DNA of 64,000 nucleotides from Chaetomidium leptoderma (taxonomy: Eukaryota; Ascomycota; Sordariomycetes; Sordariales; Chaetomiaceae), in NCBI GenBank assembly GCA_033296705.1, contig MU856842.1:1-64000 (forward strand), written 5' to 3'. The notes under the pieces were generated by a model. The model was not told the DNA's origin, did no database searches, and saw nothing but the letters and a program-made list of their open reading frames with translations. Both the position numbers and the translations under genes were made by a program. Below are positions 31,078-41,467 of this stretch, piece after piece (positions within the stretch are counted from its first letter, which is position 1; every line of letters begins with the position of its first letter).

Positions 31078-33621
31078 CTAATAAACCTGCGCCACCCGCT
31101 CCCCCGTCGGAAACGCAACCTCGTACTGCAGCAACAACTTGACGCTCCGGCCGGCATTGAGCACCACATCCCACTGGATCTCGCCCGCCTTTTTGAGCGA
31201 CGCCGTGGCCCGGCCCCAGTCCAGCTCCTCCTTGCCCTCTCTCCCCGGCACGCCGGCCGCCACCGCGCGCCCGCCGCCACCACTACTGCTACCACCACTG
31301 TACATGCCCGCCGGGGTCAGCACGTCGACGCGCAGCTTCTCGTCCTCGGACACGGGCACCTGGTCCAGCACCGTCACGCCGACCGACTTGCCGGCCGACG
31401 CGCGCGTGTTGACCAGCGTGACGCTGCGCGTGTAGACCGAGTTCTCGCCCTTGGAAAACACGCCCGTGGTGCTGCGCGTGACGTCGGGTTTCGGGTAGGC
31501 GACCTTGATGGCCGGGTCGACGCCGAGCGGGATGCTGAAGCTGTCGCCGGCGCTGCAGCGCGGCAGCGTCGAGCGGCCGAGGAAGGTGCCGTCGAGCGTG
31601 AGCCCCGTCGGGCCCCGGAGCAGCGTCAGCTTGCTCGTGTTGCGCAGCCGCGCCCGCAGGTAGGCGGCTGGTTTGTACTTGGCCACGACGGTGCGCGAGA
31701 AGACGAGGTGCGCAAACGCCACGCGCGCCACGCGCTGCTTGGACGCCGTCGACGACGGCTTGAGCGTCTTGAGGTGCGGCAGGTCGTACGTGGCTGTTAG
31801 GCCCGTCTCTTCAAAGGCCGAGTCTTGGAAGGCGACTTCGGGCATGGCGTCGAGCATGGTTTGGGCGTCGGCGTCGGCGTCGGCGTCGTTGTCGTCTTCC
31901 GGGTTGGCGGCGCCGTCGCCTTCGGGGCCCCGCCGTTGCATCTGCATCTGCGCCTGCATCTGCGCCTGCTGTTGCATCTGCACTGGGGCCGCCCGCGCCC
32001 GAACACTCTCTTTGGCTGGTGGTGGTCCGCCAAAGAGACCACCGCTAGTAGGGGCAATATTGGCATTGCTGGCCATGTTCGCGCTGCCAAACAGACCACT
32101 GCTAGCAGGGGCAATATTGGCATTGCTGCTGGCCATGTTCGCGCTGCCAAAGCCGCCCCCACCAAAAGAGCTGCGCGCCAAACCAAAGGCTGGTGGTGCT
32201 GGGGCCCCAAAGCATTTTTGTTGGGGAGCGGCCGGGGCCGGTGGTACGCCAAATGTACCGAAATTGCTGTTGGGGGCAAAGCCCTTTTGCGGCGCCAGAC
32301 TCGCGCCAAATAGACCTCCTCGAGGTTTCTGCTGGGCCATGCCGTTTTGGGCTGCGTTCCACGTCTCCTTTTGGGTCCGTTCCTCTCGGCTGTGGACAAT
32401 GTCGAGCCCGTCCCAGGCGCCGCCGCCGCGGCCGGCGATCTTGAGGCGCCACGGCACGAGAGATGGGGTGTTGTCCTGCAGGCCCGAGAAATTGGCCTGC
32501 GAAGTGCTGAGGACCACCTTGCTGTTGGTCCACGTCTCCGACGTCATGTTGGTCAGGCGCGCGTCAAAGCTAAGCATGGCTGTGTTGGTCGTCGACGACA
32601 GGGCCAGGTCGTAGCTCGGGGCCCAGAAAGCGGACGAGGTGACGTATGAGAGCGTCAGGTCGCAGGCCATGTTGGTGCCTGTCTCGTCCTCCTTGGGCCC
32701 CTTGTCCGACACAAGCTGCACATCGGTGGCGCTCGCGATGGAATTCCGACGGGACGAACCAGGCGTGAAGTTGGCGCCGGCGTCGAGGCTGATGCGGACC
32801 GTGTAGCAGGAGCGGGGCCAGAACTGGTCGCGCTCCTTGCGGATGCGAGCCTTCTCCTTCTTTTGCTCCTCGTCGCGGCGCTGCCGCTTCTCCCTCAGCT
32901 TCTCCTTGGCCCTCCTGATCTTGGCCTTTTCCTTGGCCGCCTTCTCCACTTCCTTGGCCTGGAGTTTTGAGAGGCGTCTTTCTTCGCGGCGCAGCTTGGT
33001 GATCTCCTTGGCCATGGCACGGTCACGGGCAATGCCGTCCATGTGGTCCTGGAAGACCTTTTCGCGCTCTTTGCGGTAGGTTTCCACGCTGACCTCGATG
33101 TCAACGCCCCGTTTGCGGTCCAGCGAGTTGCCGTGAGCGTCGAGGATCTTCAGACGGCTCTCGGCGCTGGCGATGATCTCCTTGGCGCGCTTCTGCTCGT
33201 CGTTCAGCGTCACGAGCTTCTCGCGCGTTTCCTCTAGCGCGGCGTTGATCTTGTCGTCGTCGTCGTCGTCTTCTTCGGACTCATCCTTGTCGGAGTCCGA
33301 GTCCGAGTCGGGGTAGATCTCCTGGAAGATGTCGCGGTTGGGCAGCAGCTCGACTGTAATGTCGGTGATGCTGGCCGAGCCGGTGCCCTCGACCTTGATA
33401 GAGTGCTCATCAGCCGTCGGGGTAACGCCGACGACTATGATTTCGTTGGCACCCGGCTGGAGGTTCGATTAGCACTGAACGCTGGGCAAGGGGAAAGGGA
33501 ATCATACCTTGAGGGTGACATCCTTGATCTCTCGAACAACCAGAGCCCGAGTAGGGAAGAGGGTGACAGAGCGGGTGGGCAGGTTCCGGGTGTGAAACTC
33601 TTGTTTGTAAGAGCTGTCCAT
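31078..33621 (-). CDS. DUF4140/DUF4139 family protein (mucoidy inhibitor A-like)
   Basis: Two exons, 33621-33508 and 33456-31078 (phase 0), give 830 residues. The N terminus 'RSVTLFPTRALVVREI' followed by 'PGANEIIVVGVTP' is the DUF4140 beginning of this family; splicing is needed to join these two parts. An Asp/Ser-rich acidic stretch (about 95-120) and a long Lys/Arg/Glu coiled coil (about 135-260) follow. The DUF4139 domain starts near 'CDLTLSYVTSSAFWAPSYDL' and continues with 'LTNMTSETWTNSKVVLSTSQ' to the C-terminal beta-rich part ('SVTLVNTRASAGKSVGVTVLD'). Within DUF4139 sits an insert of about 150 residues rich in Gly, Phe, Ala and Gln, with repeated GLFG and SANMAS-NANIAP units. The family is widespread in bacteria and fungi; its biochemical function is unknown. 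Confidence 0.85.
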
Positions 33622-34550
33622 CCTGTCGACAACAGCGTCTTGTCACTTGTGGGCTACTGTGGTTTCGGCTGGGAATCATACAAATCAATTGGGTGGATGA
33701 TTGTGAGAGTGGCGGCACAAAGGAACAGAACGGAGGGTCAGGTAGGTATACTTATACCCGGCAAGCCAATGTTGCGATCAAATGAAGTGGCTGCCTCAGC
33801 GAAAGAAGAAGGCTGTGTCACTGGGTGCTGGGGATTGATTGGCTTGGCAGATATTCTGTACAGTAAAAGCAGTCATCGTCGGGGAGCTGCCAGGCAGAAA
33901 TGACTCAAAATGCTGACAAAACGGCCAGTGGCGCTAGCGTCAAGTTTGCAGGCCTGGGGTTTTGCTCAACTGTGCGAGTCACTCGAACCATTCTTGTTCC
34001 CACCCAATCACCCAGGTGGAAAGCCCTGCGCGGAGCCTTTGCATGGGAGAAGAACAACGAGACAGCCCCCGTTTTTTGACACTTTTGTCGTCGCGGAAGC
34101 GCGAGAGTTTTCAAGCGAACAAAAATAGGTGGCCATGTCCACAGTCAAACCTGGAACGATGGGAGGATTGGGAGAAATGGGAGCTGGGCAGGACCCACTT
34201 GAGTGCGGAAAAGCGGGGCGGCGGACTGACCTCTCTGGCCCCACAAATCCACTGCCACATGCCAGCCCAGCGGCCCCAGCCATCTGGCAACCACCCCGAA
34301 GTGACGAAATGCCTCTCTTGACTGAATAGATATGAGCCTTTCAGACCATCGAAAGCAACCTCACTGCTACTACTTCATTATTTTGGTTGATTTTCTTGTT
34401 TGATTGCCTCCAGTGCCGCATCTCATCTACGATCCTCGAATCCAAAGTGTGCACCCTCCTGCAAGGCGCCTTCAATTCCATCGCCCGTCACCTAAAGTCA
34501 TCAACCTATCGACCCATCATTGATTACCAACTCCTCCCTCACCAGCGACC
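33622..34550. other. Divergent upstream region, no gene seen
   Basis: About 0.9 kb between the DUF4139 gene (minus) and the proline-rich membrane protein (plus). Open frames here have no supporting features. Confidence 0.5.
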
Positions 34551-34956
34551 ATGGACCCCCAACTCCAATCTCAGCCAGCTCCCGGCCCGTACGGATCCAT
34601 GCCGCCGGGCGCGGACCCGGGACGGCCATTCTACGACGAACCTCCTCCCGGTTCCTCATCGCTCTCCTACCGTCCCCGCCCCGATGCCCCAAACACAAGC
34701 TATCGCCCTCCTCCCGCCTCAGAGCCCCCAGTCTCCTACCCGCAACCCCCCTTCCCATCGGGCCAAGGTCCCGTTCAAGCACCATCCACAACCTCGGCCC
34801 CATCCACTTACAACCGCCCGCAACCTCTTGTGCACGCCTCTCCCAGACCCATGTCCGAGGGGCCCGCTCCCAGATTTGACCCTCAACAGCCCATCTACGC
34901 GGCAATGGCGGATCCCATCTCCGGCCACAGCCAGCCAACCTCATTCCCACCACCGC

Positions 34957-34988
<32 letters not shown>

Positions 34989-35749
34989 CCAGCAGCAGTA
35001 ACCCGACCCCACACCACCACCACTGACAGCAACCCCACCACCCTCGGCGACGACCGCTCCAACACCGAGGCAGCGTTCAAAGAGCTGCTCGCCGTCAGGC
35101 GGCAGCGGGCCATGGTACAAGCCAACGGCGGGGGGGCGGCCCTGCCTCTTGCTGGGCCCGCGGTGAATGGGACTGGGCGGAAGGGGGAGTGGCAGGCGAG
35201 GGAGGTGGAAGAGCGGCTGAGAGCGCAGGCGGGGATTGTGCTGCAGGGCCTGGCTGGCTTGCAGTGGCGGGTTGGGCAAGTGGTTGGGCGGGCTGAGGGC
35301 GAGAGGTGGCGGCGGTTTTGGATTGGGGGGGTTGTGTGAGTTCTTTTTTCTTTTTTGCTTTTGAAAGTTAGAGATGGGATGTAAGTTCGCTAACCCCCGT
35401 CGAAAAAAGCGCCTCCTTCATCCCCCTCGTCAAGAAACTCTTTCGCCGCCCCAAGCACGAGGACGAGGAGTCCGCCAACCGAACCGAGTACGCCTTCAAG
35501 AAGAGCAAGAGCCTGGTCTCGCGCATCTTGGCCGCCGCGCACCGGCCCGGACTGGGGACCCTGGCATTCTTTGTCTTTGCCGTGCTCTACGTTTTTCAGA
35601 ACGAAGTCGCGCTGCGCGTCGCCAAGTCCGTGTCGAAGCGGCTGAAGCGGCTTGTCGCCAAGGTTGAGGACGGCCGGGAGGAACTCACTGAGCACGATGT
35701 CAAGATGCTGCAGGGGTGGAGATGGAGGGTTTTGATGTGGAGTGAGTGA
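34551..35749 (+). CDS. Proline-rich protein with a C-terminal membrane helix, function unknown
   Basis: Two exons, 34551-35335 (donor GTGAGT) and 35386-35749 (acceptor GTAAG), joined in phase give 382 residues; the join reads 'WIGGVVSLTPVEKSASF'. The first 145 residues are Pro/Ser/Tyr-rich and disordered (PGPYG, RPFYDEPPPG, SYRPRP). A CAG/CAC microsatellite codes a P4-A6 run. Residues about 165-260 are helical, with 'EAAFKELLAVRRQRAMVQ' and 'EERLRAQAGIVLQGLAGLQWRVG'. The last exon has a basic patch, a membrane helix (LGTLAFFVFAVLYVF) and an amphipathic charged tail. Such a layout suggests a tail-anchored or single-pass endomembrane protein with a cytosolic disordered arm. No family recognised. 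The acceptor choice is the least certain point; the coding character of the last exon is good. Confidence 0.6.
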
Positions 35750-36040
35750 TGGCGGCAACATGGTTTGAGATATGATGTGACCCATGCATGACATGAAGTG
35801 GATGTTTCGACGAGATGCGGGTGGCGTGGCGTTGGAGCGTGGTAAATTGGCGAGATTTGGCATGCCCAGGAAGTTTTATGATGTAATGAAGGACGGGACG
35901 CTGTACATGAGGGAATGTGGTAGGTGGTTGCGCAGATAAGAATTCAAGATGATCAGACAGTAAGAGTGTTATGAAACCAAGAAGATAGATCACCTGACTG
36001 ACTATTTTAGAGAGGAGGTAAAAGAAATACAAAAAGCTCA
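35750..36040. other. 3' flank of the proline-rich protein gene
   Basis: No gene seen in this stretch, nor in 36131-36499 after the hairpin element. Confidence 0.5.
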
Positions 36041-36129
36041 CCGGCTACCTCGCCCCGTCGGGGAGGTAGCCGGCTACGAAAACCCCCGTCGGGGTTTTGC
36101 TCCCGGCTCGAACCCACGCCCTTGCGGGC
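36041..36129. repeat. GC hairpin pair with a tRNA-like T-arm remnant
   Basis: First hairpin: arms CCGGCTACCTC (36041-36051) and GAGGTAGCCGG (36063-36073), perfect over 11 bp. Second hairpin: arms AAAACCCC (36079-36086) and GGGGTTTT (36091-36098), loop CGTC. Both contain CCCCGTCGGGG-like cores. On the minus strand the next bases read GCCCGCAAGGGC (36129-36118), a hairpin with a GCAA loop, then GTGGGTTCGAGCC, which is like the variable arm and T-arm of a class II (Leu/Ser) tRNA. The T-stem does not pair well and no full cloverleaf is seen, so it is not called a tRNA gene. Confidence 0.6.
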
Positions 36130-36499
36130 GCAGGGAGCTTCGCTGGCCGTCGCCGCGAAAGTTTCCCCCCATCCAAACCGACTTGCGTCCAAGCTGGTCT
36201 GGTGGGGGGGCGGTGAAATTGGGAGATGCAGAACTTCTATATAAAGGGCCGCATGGTACTGTCAGTACCCCTCCTCCGGGGCGCATGGGTCACATGGAAC
36301 CTGAAGCATGAACACACCTGCACTTCTCTGGAAGAGAACTTGAACTAACTTTTCTTTTGCGAAATACCTACTAAACCTGCTAGAAACACGAAAACAGCGA
36401 TTCAGCTCGACAACCCCGAGAACTCGACTTGTTCATCGTTACCTACTCAGTATGTTACCGTTATCGGCGGAGCTGGCTTGAAGGCCTCCAACTTCCAAG

Positions 36500-37123
36500 T
36501 CAGTCTTGGTTGTGTGAAAACCTTAGCCTATGGTAATATTCCAACCTCTTGGCGAGCTCGTGGAGCGTGTTGCATCGCTCGATGAATCTCACGAGGGCCT
36601 TCTCGCGGCACTCTTGTATGCTCACCTCGTCGTATAGATATAACGACAGCAGCCCATCCTGCCACGCTTCATGGTTGAGATCCTTGGCCCTGAGCACGAG
36701 CTTACAACTAACAACCTCCATCCAAGATGGCTGTGACGTCTGTCCCGCCCCGGCGTCCCCTTCGATGTTTGCGGCGCGCATCTCACAGCTTTTGTCATAC
36801 TTTTCCTGGCATCGTATTTGCTCAATCCTGATCTTTTCGGCAACCCCGTCCATCCTTCCCCTAACCTCTTCGCGGTTGGGGTCACAGTCGTCGCAGCAAC
36901 CGGGGAACTGTAGCGCTTCCGTTGCCGAATCCGCTGGCATCTCCCGTACGAGGTTCGCACAAGGCGTCAGCTCTAGCGTCGGGTATTCTCCCTCTACCAC
37001 CCCTACCTTTCTCAGGCCAGCTTGAGCGCAGATGGCGAGGATCGGATGTTGGAAACCCAGATTTGGCTCCGGGACCCATTCCTTTCCGCAACAATACCAC
37101 TGGATGGGCGTGTCCTTGCACAT
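36500..37123 (-). CDS. Cys-containing hypothetical protein
   Basis: Single frame of 207 residues, ATG 37123. It contains eleven or more Cys, several in short clusters (YCCGK near residue 11; GCCDDCD near residue 77), which could bind zinc or form disulfides, though there is no signal peptide. The second half is a charged helix (REEVRGRMDGVAEKIRIEQI, and 'ECREKALVRFIERCNTLHEL'). The composition and third-position pattern look coding. No family recognised; probably restricted to related fungi. Regulation cannot be read from the sequence. Confidence 0.5.
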   Translation of the reverse strand: MCKDTPIQWYCCGKEWVPEPNLGFQHPILAICAQAGLRKVGVVEGEYPTLELTPCANLVREMPADSATEALQFPGCCDDCDPNREEVRGRMDGVAEKIRIEQIRCQEKYDKSCEMRAANIEGDAGAGQTSQPSWMEVVSCKLVLRAKDLNHEAWQDGLLSLYLYDEVSIQECREKALVRFIERCNTLHELAKRLEYYHRLRFSHNQD

Positions 37124-38106
37124 GTTGAAGGGGGGTTAGGATGTGAGAGTTGGCGTAGTGTGGTCAAGTAAGTACCTAGGTATTGATGGAAAACCAATGA
37201 TTTACTTGGGTGGTGTTTAGTTTTAGAGCAGGCATCCTTGGGGGGCAAACAGACTGGTACTTATACTTCGGGGGGGTTAGTACTTCTAGAATTCTGTCAT
37301 TTTGCGTCCTAATACGGTCACAAAGACACATTGTAGTATTGTCCCGGGTCTCGAAGTAACCTGATACGTGGTTTCAAAGGGCGCCAACAAATTAACAATG
37401 GTGGTCAAAGGACTTGTACGAAGCCCTCCATACGTATGCCTACGTTATGATGGTTACCACGATGACTTGTTGAACAAGGCCTTTTATCTAACTATCAAGG
37501 AACCAGCACAACTAACCCACAACGACCCCTTAGTTTAGGGTGAGAAGGCAAAAAGGGAAGTACGTATTCTCTGAGCTGGTTGCTGAACATGAGTGCAGAA
37601 TCCTGTATGTACAAAGGAAGGTTTGTACATACAGACGAACAGGCCAAAAGGCTGATGGGATGGGTAAGCTTGACGGTATCGGCGGAGATCTCCTGCCACA
37701 GGTTCGCCGTCTCGTGGCGCAGGCCTATCGTGTCCAGAGAGGGAATAGGCAGTAGTCATTTTGTCATCTTGTCTGATTCCAGAAGCAGGCGTTCCCCGGT
37801 CTCATGGAGAGATCGGACCTCTCGCAATGGGCGGCATACTTGAGATGTGTGGGCATTGTGGGGTGGGGCCTTTTGTGCCGCACTTCCCCCTCCTCAAGCA
37901 CATAAAAAAGTTGGATTCTCCTCTCTTGTCATTCAGTTTCTCTCTTTTCATTCTCTTCACATTTAGATCAATTTACACTCTTTCCAATCCCGCTGCACGC
38001 AACATCATCATCATCACTGCGTAGATCGTCACACCTGCTATGCGTACCTTCAGTTATCTATAGTACACGGATAACGACACCACCACCACCACCACCATCA
38101 AGCGCC
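37124..38106. other. Divergent upstream region with a perfect inverted repeat; no gene seen
   Basis: Between the Cys-containing ORF (minus) and the 2EXR gene (plus). Pyrimidine-rich leader and a CAC microsatellite (about 38080-38098) precede the 2EXR start. The inverted repeat is listed separately. Confidence 0.5.
37604..37633. repeat. Perfect 12-bp inverted repeat
   Basis: TGTATGTACAAA (37604-37615) and TTTGTACATACA (37622-37633) are exact reverse complements separated by GGAAGG. It could form a hairpin or bind a dimeric regulator; it is 470-500 bp from either flanking start codon. Confidence 0.9.
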
Positions 38107-39306
38107 ATGGCCGCACGCGACTTCCCCAGGTTTCGGGATCTGCCGACGGAGCTACGACTGCAGATCTGGTCGCACTGCATCCCCGGTCCCCGCGTGGTCG
38201 AGATGGACTTTCCGCTGTCGGACCAACACCTCACCCTCCCGGCCGGATCTCACCGTGAGCTCTGGTCGTCGCCGGCTGGCTGGGCCCCTCTGGTGTCTCG
38301 CGTGTGTCGCGAGGCGCGCAGCGTTGCCCTGAACCACGTTCAATACGTGACAAACGACAAGGGGCAGAGGGACGAAGACGGCACGCCGTGCCCGCCATGG
38401 GAGAGCGACTGGGGTGGGGACGCACCAGTCCGGCTCCGCAAGGGCTTCGACATGGTGCATCTCAATTGGCATAACGGCTACAAGCGCGTCGACATGATCA
38501 ACCCCCCTCAGTATCCCTGGGCGACTTTCCAGTGGCTGGTCAACCAAGCCGCCGCGGCCTCCGTCAGTGCCGACTTGTTGCTCCCATTCGACCCCGAGCG
38601 GCGCAATCCCTATACCAGCTTTACGGGTTTCTCCGAGGAGGAGATGAGGTACTTTAGCCCTCACCGTCTCTACTACGCAGTCTTGGCCATCGTCGAGATC
38701 CACATCTCGGCCGAGGAGGCCGCCCAGGCCGGGGTGTTTGGCGTCCTGGGTGAGCAGCCTATCCGGCTGGTTGATCCGAGGGACACGGCGACGGTCGTCA
38801 AGTTCCGCGATGTCTGGAGACGCCACCAGCCCGGGTCGCCTCCGGACAAGGAGCTGGACGTGGCCGAGTTCTTCTCTACCGCCATCGACGGTACCGAAGG
38901 ATACTGCGCACGCGTAGAGCAGTGGCGCCGAAACCTGGAAAAAGTGTGGGTGTGGTACAAGTGCCTCGATCTCGACATCCCATGGGCGACTCGCGAGGAG
39001 TTCTGGCCAAATTGGGGTGAGGATTGGGACGAGGAAGATTCGGATGGGAATGACGTTGAGCCTCCCTACGGCTGGTATGTCAACTGGAATCGCCGAGAGC
39101 TCAACAGGGAGCACCCGTGGGTCCAGACGCAGCTGGCGCTGATGCCGCGCTTTGAGCCGGCCCTCATGTTCCGCCACTGCATCGGCTGGTGTGGCCGGAT
39201 AGGTTATGCGAATAGGTCACTGTATTTATCTAGCGAGGGGGGGCCGAAGCGCGTGGAACGTACAGGGGGCGCGTTCAGGGACATCGCGATGCGGCGTGTT
39301 ACATAG
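38107..39306 (+). CDS. 2EXR domain protein
   Basis: Single exon, 399 residues. The N terminus 'FPRFRDLPTELRLQIWSHCIPGPRVVEM' type segment is the 2EXR motif, an F-box-like fungal domain (about residues 5-35) followed by the usual second part 'SRVCREARSVALNHV' (about 63-78). The remainder is a compact Trp-rich domain ('HLNWHNGYKRVDMINPPQYP', 'EKVWVWYKCLDLDIPWATREEFWPNW') that often accompanies 2EXR. These proteins form very large families in filamentous fungi, many of unknown function; a link to ubiquitin ligases through the F-box-like head is inference. Start chosen at the first ATG after a CAC-rich leader in GCC-ATG-G context. Confidence 0.87.
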   Translation: MAARDFPRFRDLPTELRLQIWSHCIPGPRVVEMDFPLSDQHLTLPAGSHRELWSSPAGWAPLVSRVCREARSVALNHVQYVTNDKGQRDEDGTPCPPWESDWGGDAPVRLRKGFDMVHLNWHNGYKRVDMINPPQYPWATFQWLVNQAAAASVSADLLLPFDPERRNPYTSFTGFSEEEMRYFSPHRLYYAVLAIVEIHISAEEAAQAGVFGVLGEQPIRLVDPRDTATVVKFRDVWRRHQPGSPPDKELDVAEFFSTAIDGTEGYCARVEQWRRNLEKVWVWYKCLDLDIPWATREEFWPNWGEDWDEEDSDGNDVEPPYGWYVNWNRRELNREHPWVQTQLALMPRFEPALMFRHCIGWCGRIGYANRSLYLSSEGGPKRVERTGGAFRDIAMRRVT

Positions 39307-40172
39307 GCACAAATACGAGCTGCCTGTTCCTGAACAGTCTTACGTACTGCACTTGAAACCTGTTGCAGTATATAGGGTGGCTGTAGCCTTTGCAAGGCAA
39401 GGATGTCCTTTTGCCTTTGTAATAAAACCCTGTATGCCCCAGGTTACTCGGTTGCAAGTAAAGGCCGTGGGGCTTCCAGGGTACAAGTACGTAAACATTC
39501 GACATCCATAAGGGTCCTGTTCTCACCGCACTCGGCTAATTTCTCCCCAATCCAGGCCCCATCGCGGCCTCCGGGTGAAAGCCCTTAATACTATAACTGT
39601 CACGGGTGTAACCGTAACATAGGTTCATAGGCGCAGTTGCTTGTTCGGTATTGTAACCGAACAACGTCCCATCTTTTGATGGTATTACGTAGTGGTCTAC
39701 TGCGCCCACCCGTAATAATAACAATCATCTTACCTTCCCAATTAGGTCGGTCAATATACTTCAATTCGATAGACTACTTTAGCGATAGGTATAGTGTACT
39801 TGGGGGGGTGTGTTAACGCCCCCACTAGGGTCAGTGGGCCCAGTCAGGGGCAAGCCCACACACATATCTAGGAATTGCGGCCATACATGGCCTCTCTTCC
39901 CCCTATCATCACACATTCCGCAGGCAATAGACCACACATTGCCCACACTGCACCCTCAAGACAAGGCATACATTTCAAATGAAACACCCTCATATAAATA
40001 AGTCCGGCCAGTAGTCACAGACGTAAGTCATCCTCTTCCTACCCCTACCATAAAGGAAAGAAGGACCCATTCACTCCCCGCTAGCAACACATCATGATAT
40101 CAGTCCGACTCTACACTTTCACCTCCCCCCCTCCCCAGCCATCAAACCCCCCCAACCTAAACCTCCCAAAGA
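39307..40172. other. Intergenic, locally A/T-rich; no gene seen
   Basis: 39560-39790 is richer in A/T than the surroundings. No ORF, tRNA or repeat could be supported. Confidence 0.5.
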
Positions 40173-40703
40173 CTACCGCCCCCTCCCCCTCCTCCTCCTC
40201 CTGCTCCTGCCCCCAACAAAATCCAACTCAAAAACATCCACCTCCAACTCCCTCGTAGTATTAAACCTCTCTAATACATCCCCCCTCCTCAGCTCACTCG
40301 CCCAACCCTCCCCGCGCCACCCGCCGCCGCCGCCGCCGCCCAGGTCAGAGTCGACACCACCATCGCAGTAGTAGTAGGAAGAGGAGGAGAAGCAGCGACA
40401 GCGAAAGCGGTGGCAGGCGCGGCATGCTGAGCGGGCAGGAGGGGGGTAGTAGTAGTAATAGTGATCGTTGCTACTGCTGGTGTGGTTCAAGTTGTTGTTG
40501 TAATTGTTGTTGTAGTCATTGCGAGCGGGGTCGGAGTAGTAGTAGTAGCAGGAGTGATAGGGCCAACCTGAGGGGTGGGAAAGGGAGTAGCAGCAGCAGT
40601 TGGTGCAGGAGCAGCAAGAGATTGAAATCCTTCTTTGGTTGCGGCGCGAGGAGTGGGCGAGGGGCGGCTGCAGCGGCTGTTGGTTGATGGTTACGGAGCA
40701 CAT
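40173..40703 (-). CDS. Cys/Tyr/Asn-rich low-complexity ORF, doubtful gene
   Basis: A 176-residue frame from ATG 40703 in a good context (CACACC-ATG). The first 110 residues are rich in Cys, Tyr, Asn, Ser and Arg in runs (CCSCTNCCCY, CYYYYSDP, NNNYNNNLN, YYYYYPPPARSACRACHRFRC), produced by imperfect trinucleotide repeats (TAC/AAC on the minus strand). A Gly run and a charged C-terminal part ending in an Arg run follow. The segments HRFRCRC and SCCSC could bind metal. Because the composition is largely set by microsatellites, the frame may be open by chance; the start context and the C-terminal 'RFNTTRELEVDVFELDF' stretch speak for a gene. Confidence 0.33.
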   Translation of the reverse strand: MCSVTINQQPLQPPLAHSSRRNQRRISISCCSCTNCCCYSLSHPSGWPYHSCYYYYSDPARNDYNNNYNNNLNHTSSSNDHYYYYYPPPARSACRACHRFRCRCFSSSSYYYCDGGVDSDLGGGGGGGWRGEGWASELRRGDVLERFNTTRELEVDVFELDFVGGRSRRRRRGRGR

Positions 40704-41467
40704 GGTGTGATTGATTGATGGCTGCTTGGGAAAAGGTGGTGGTGATGTTTGATAAAAGGGGGTTGGGTGGAGTGTGGTTTAGTGGGAATGGAGTGGGGAT
40801 CGGATGGACTTTTAGGTAGGGAGATGGACGTAGTAGACTTGGATGTGTCAGAGGGGGCGTGATGGTGACCTTGAACTGCCAGCAGGAAAATCTGCCTGCA
40901 AGGCGGCCTCAGATGAAAAAGGCAAAACTTTAGTAAGAGGGCAAGAGTGCTGGGAGGACGAACACAGAAGCCTGTGTTTCGTGGAACTGCCTGGTATTGG
41001 TGCCTTCAGAGTATCAAACAACACGTGGTTACTTGCTTTCATTTGTTCTAACCAGCCGCGGGCCCGCTAGGTGCTGGGCGTAACGTAGTGGGACAGGGAA
41101 ACCGAGGAATAGACTATAGAGGTGAGGCGCGAAGAACACAAGTGTGACAGCTCAGCCTCTTCATCGGCAGAAATTATAGCATGAACCAACCATACGGACG
41201 TGACATGCTGAACTTGGTTGACGCCTTCCCCTGTGTTCCGACGAGACCTAAAAAATGTTTGCTCTCCGGCCTAAATCAGAGTAGATGTGCCCAGGTTCCG
41301 TGTCGTCCTGCCTTTTGTACGGAGACGCCCGTTTGGGTTGTCGTAATAGTAGTACCCAGCGAAGCCATGACTGTTTCGACGTCATTAGACACTGCAAAAC
41401 TGCCAATCCACTCCGGTTGAATGTCTCTGTCTTGAAATTGCTACAACAACACACATCTCTGCCAGAC
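40704..41467. other. Intergenic, no gene seen
   Basis: Promoter side of the Cys/Tyr-rich ORF and 3' flank of the glutaminyl-tRNA synthetase gene. Nothing recognisable. Confidence 0.5.

Noticed and set aside
36060..36180. tRNA-Leu or tRNA-Ser gene
   Set aside because: Variable arm and T-loop words are present, but the T-stem does not pair and no acceptor stem, D-arm or anticodon arm could be folded.
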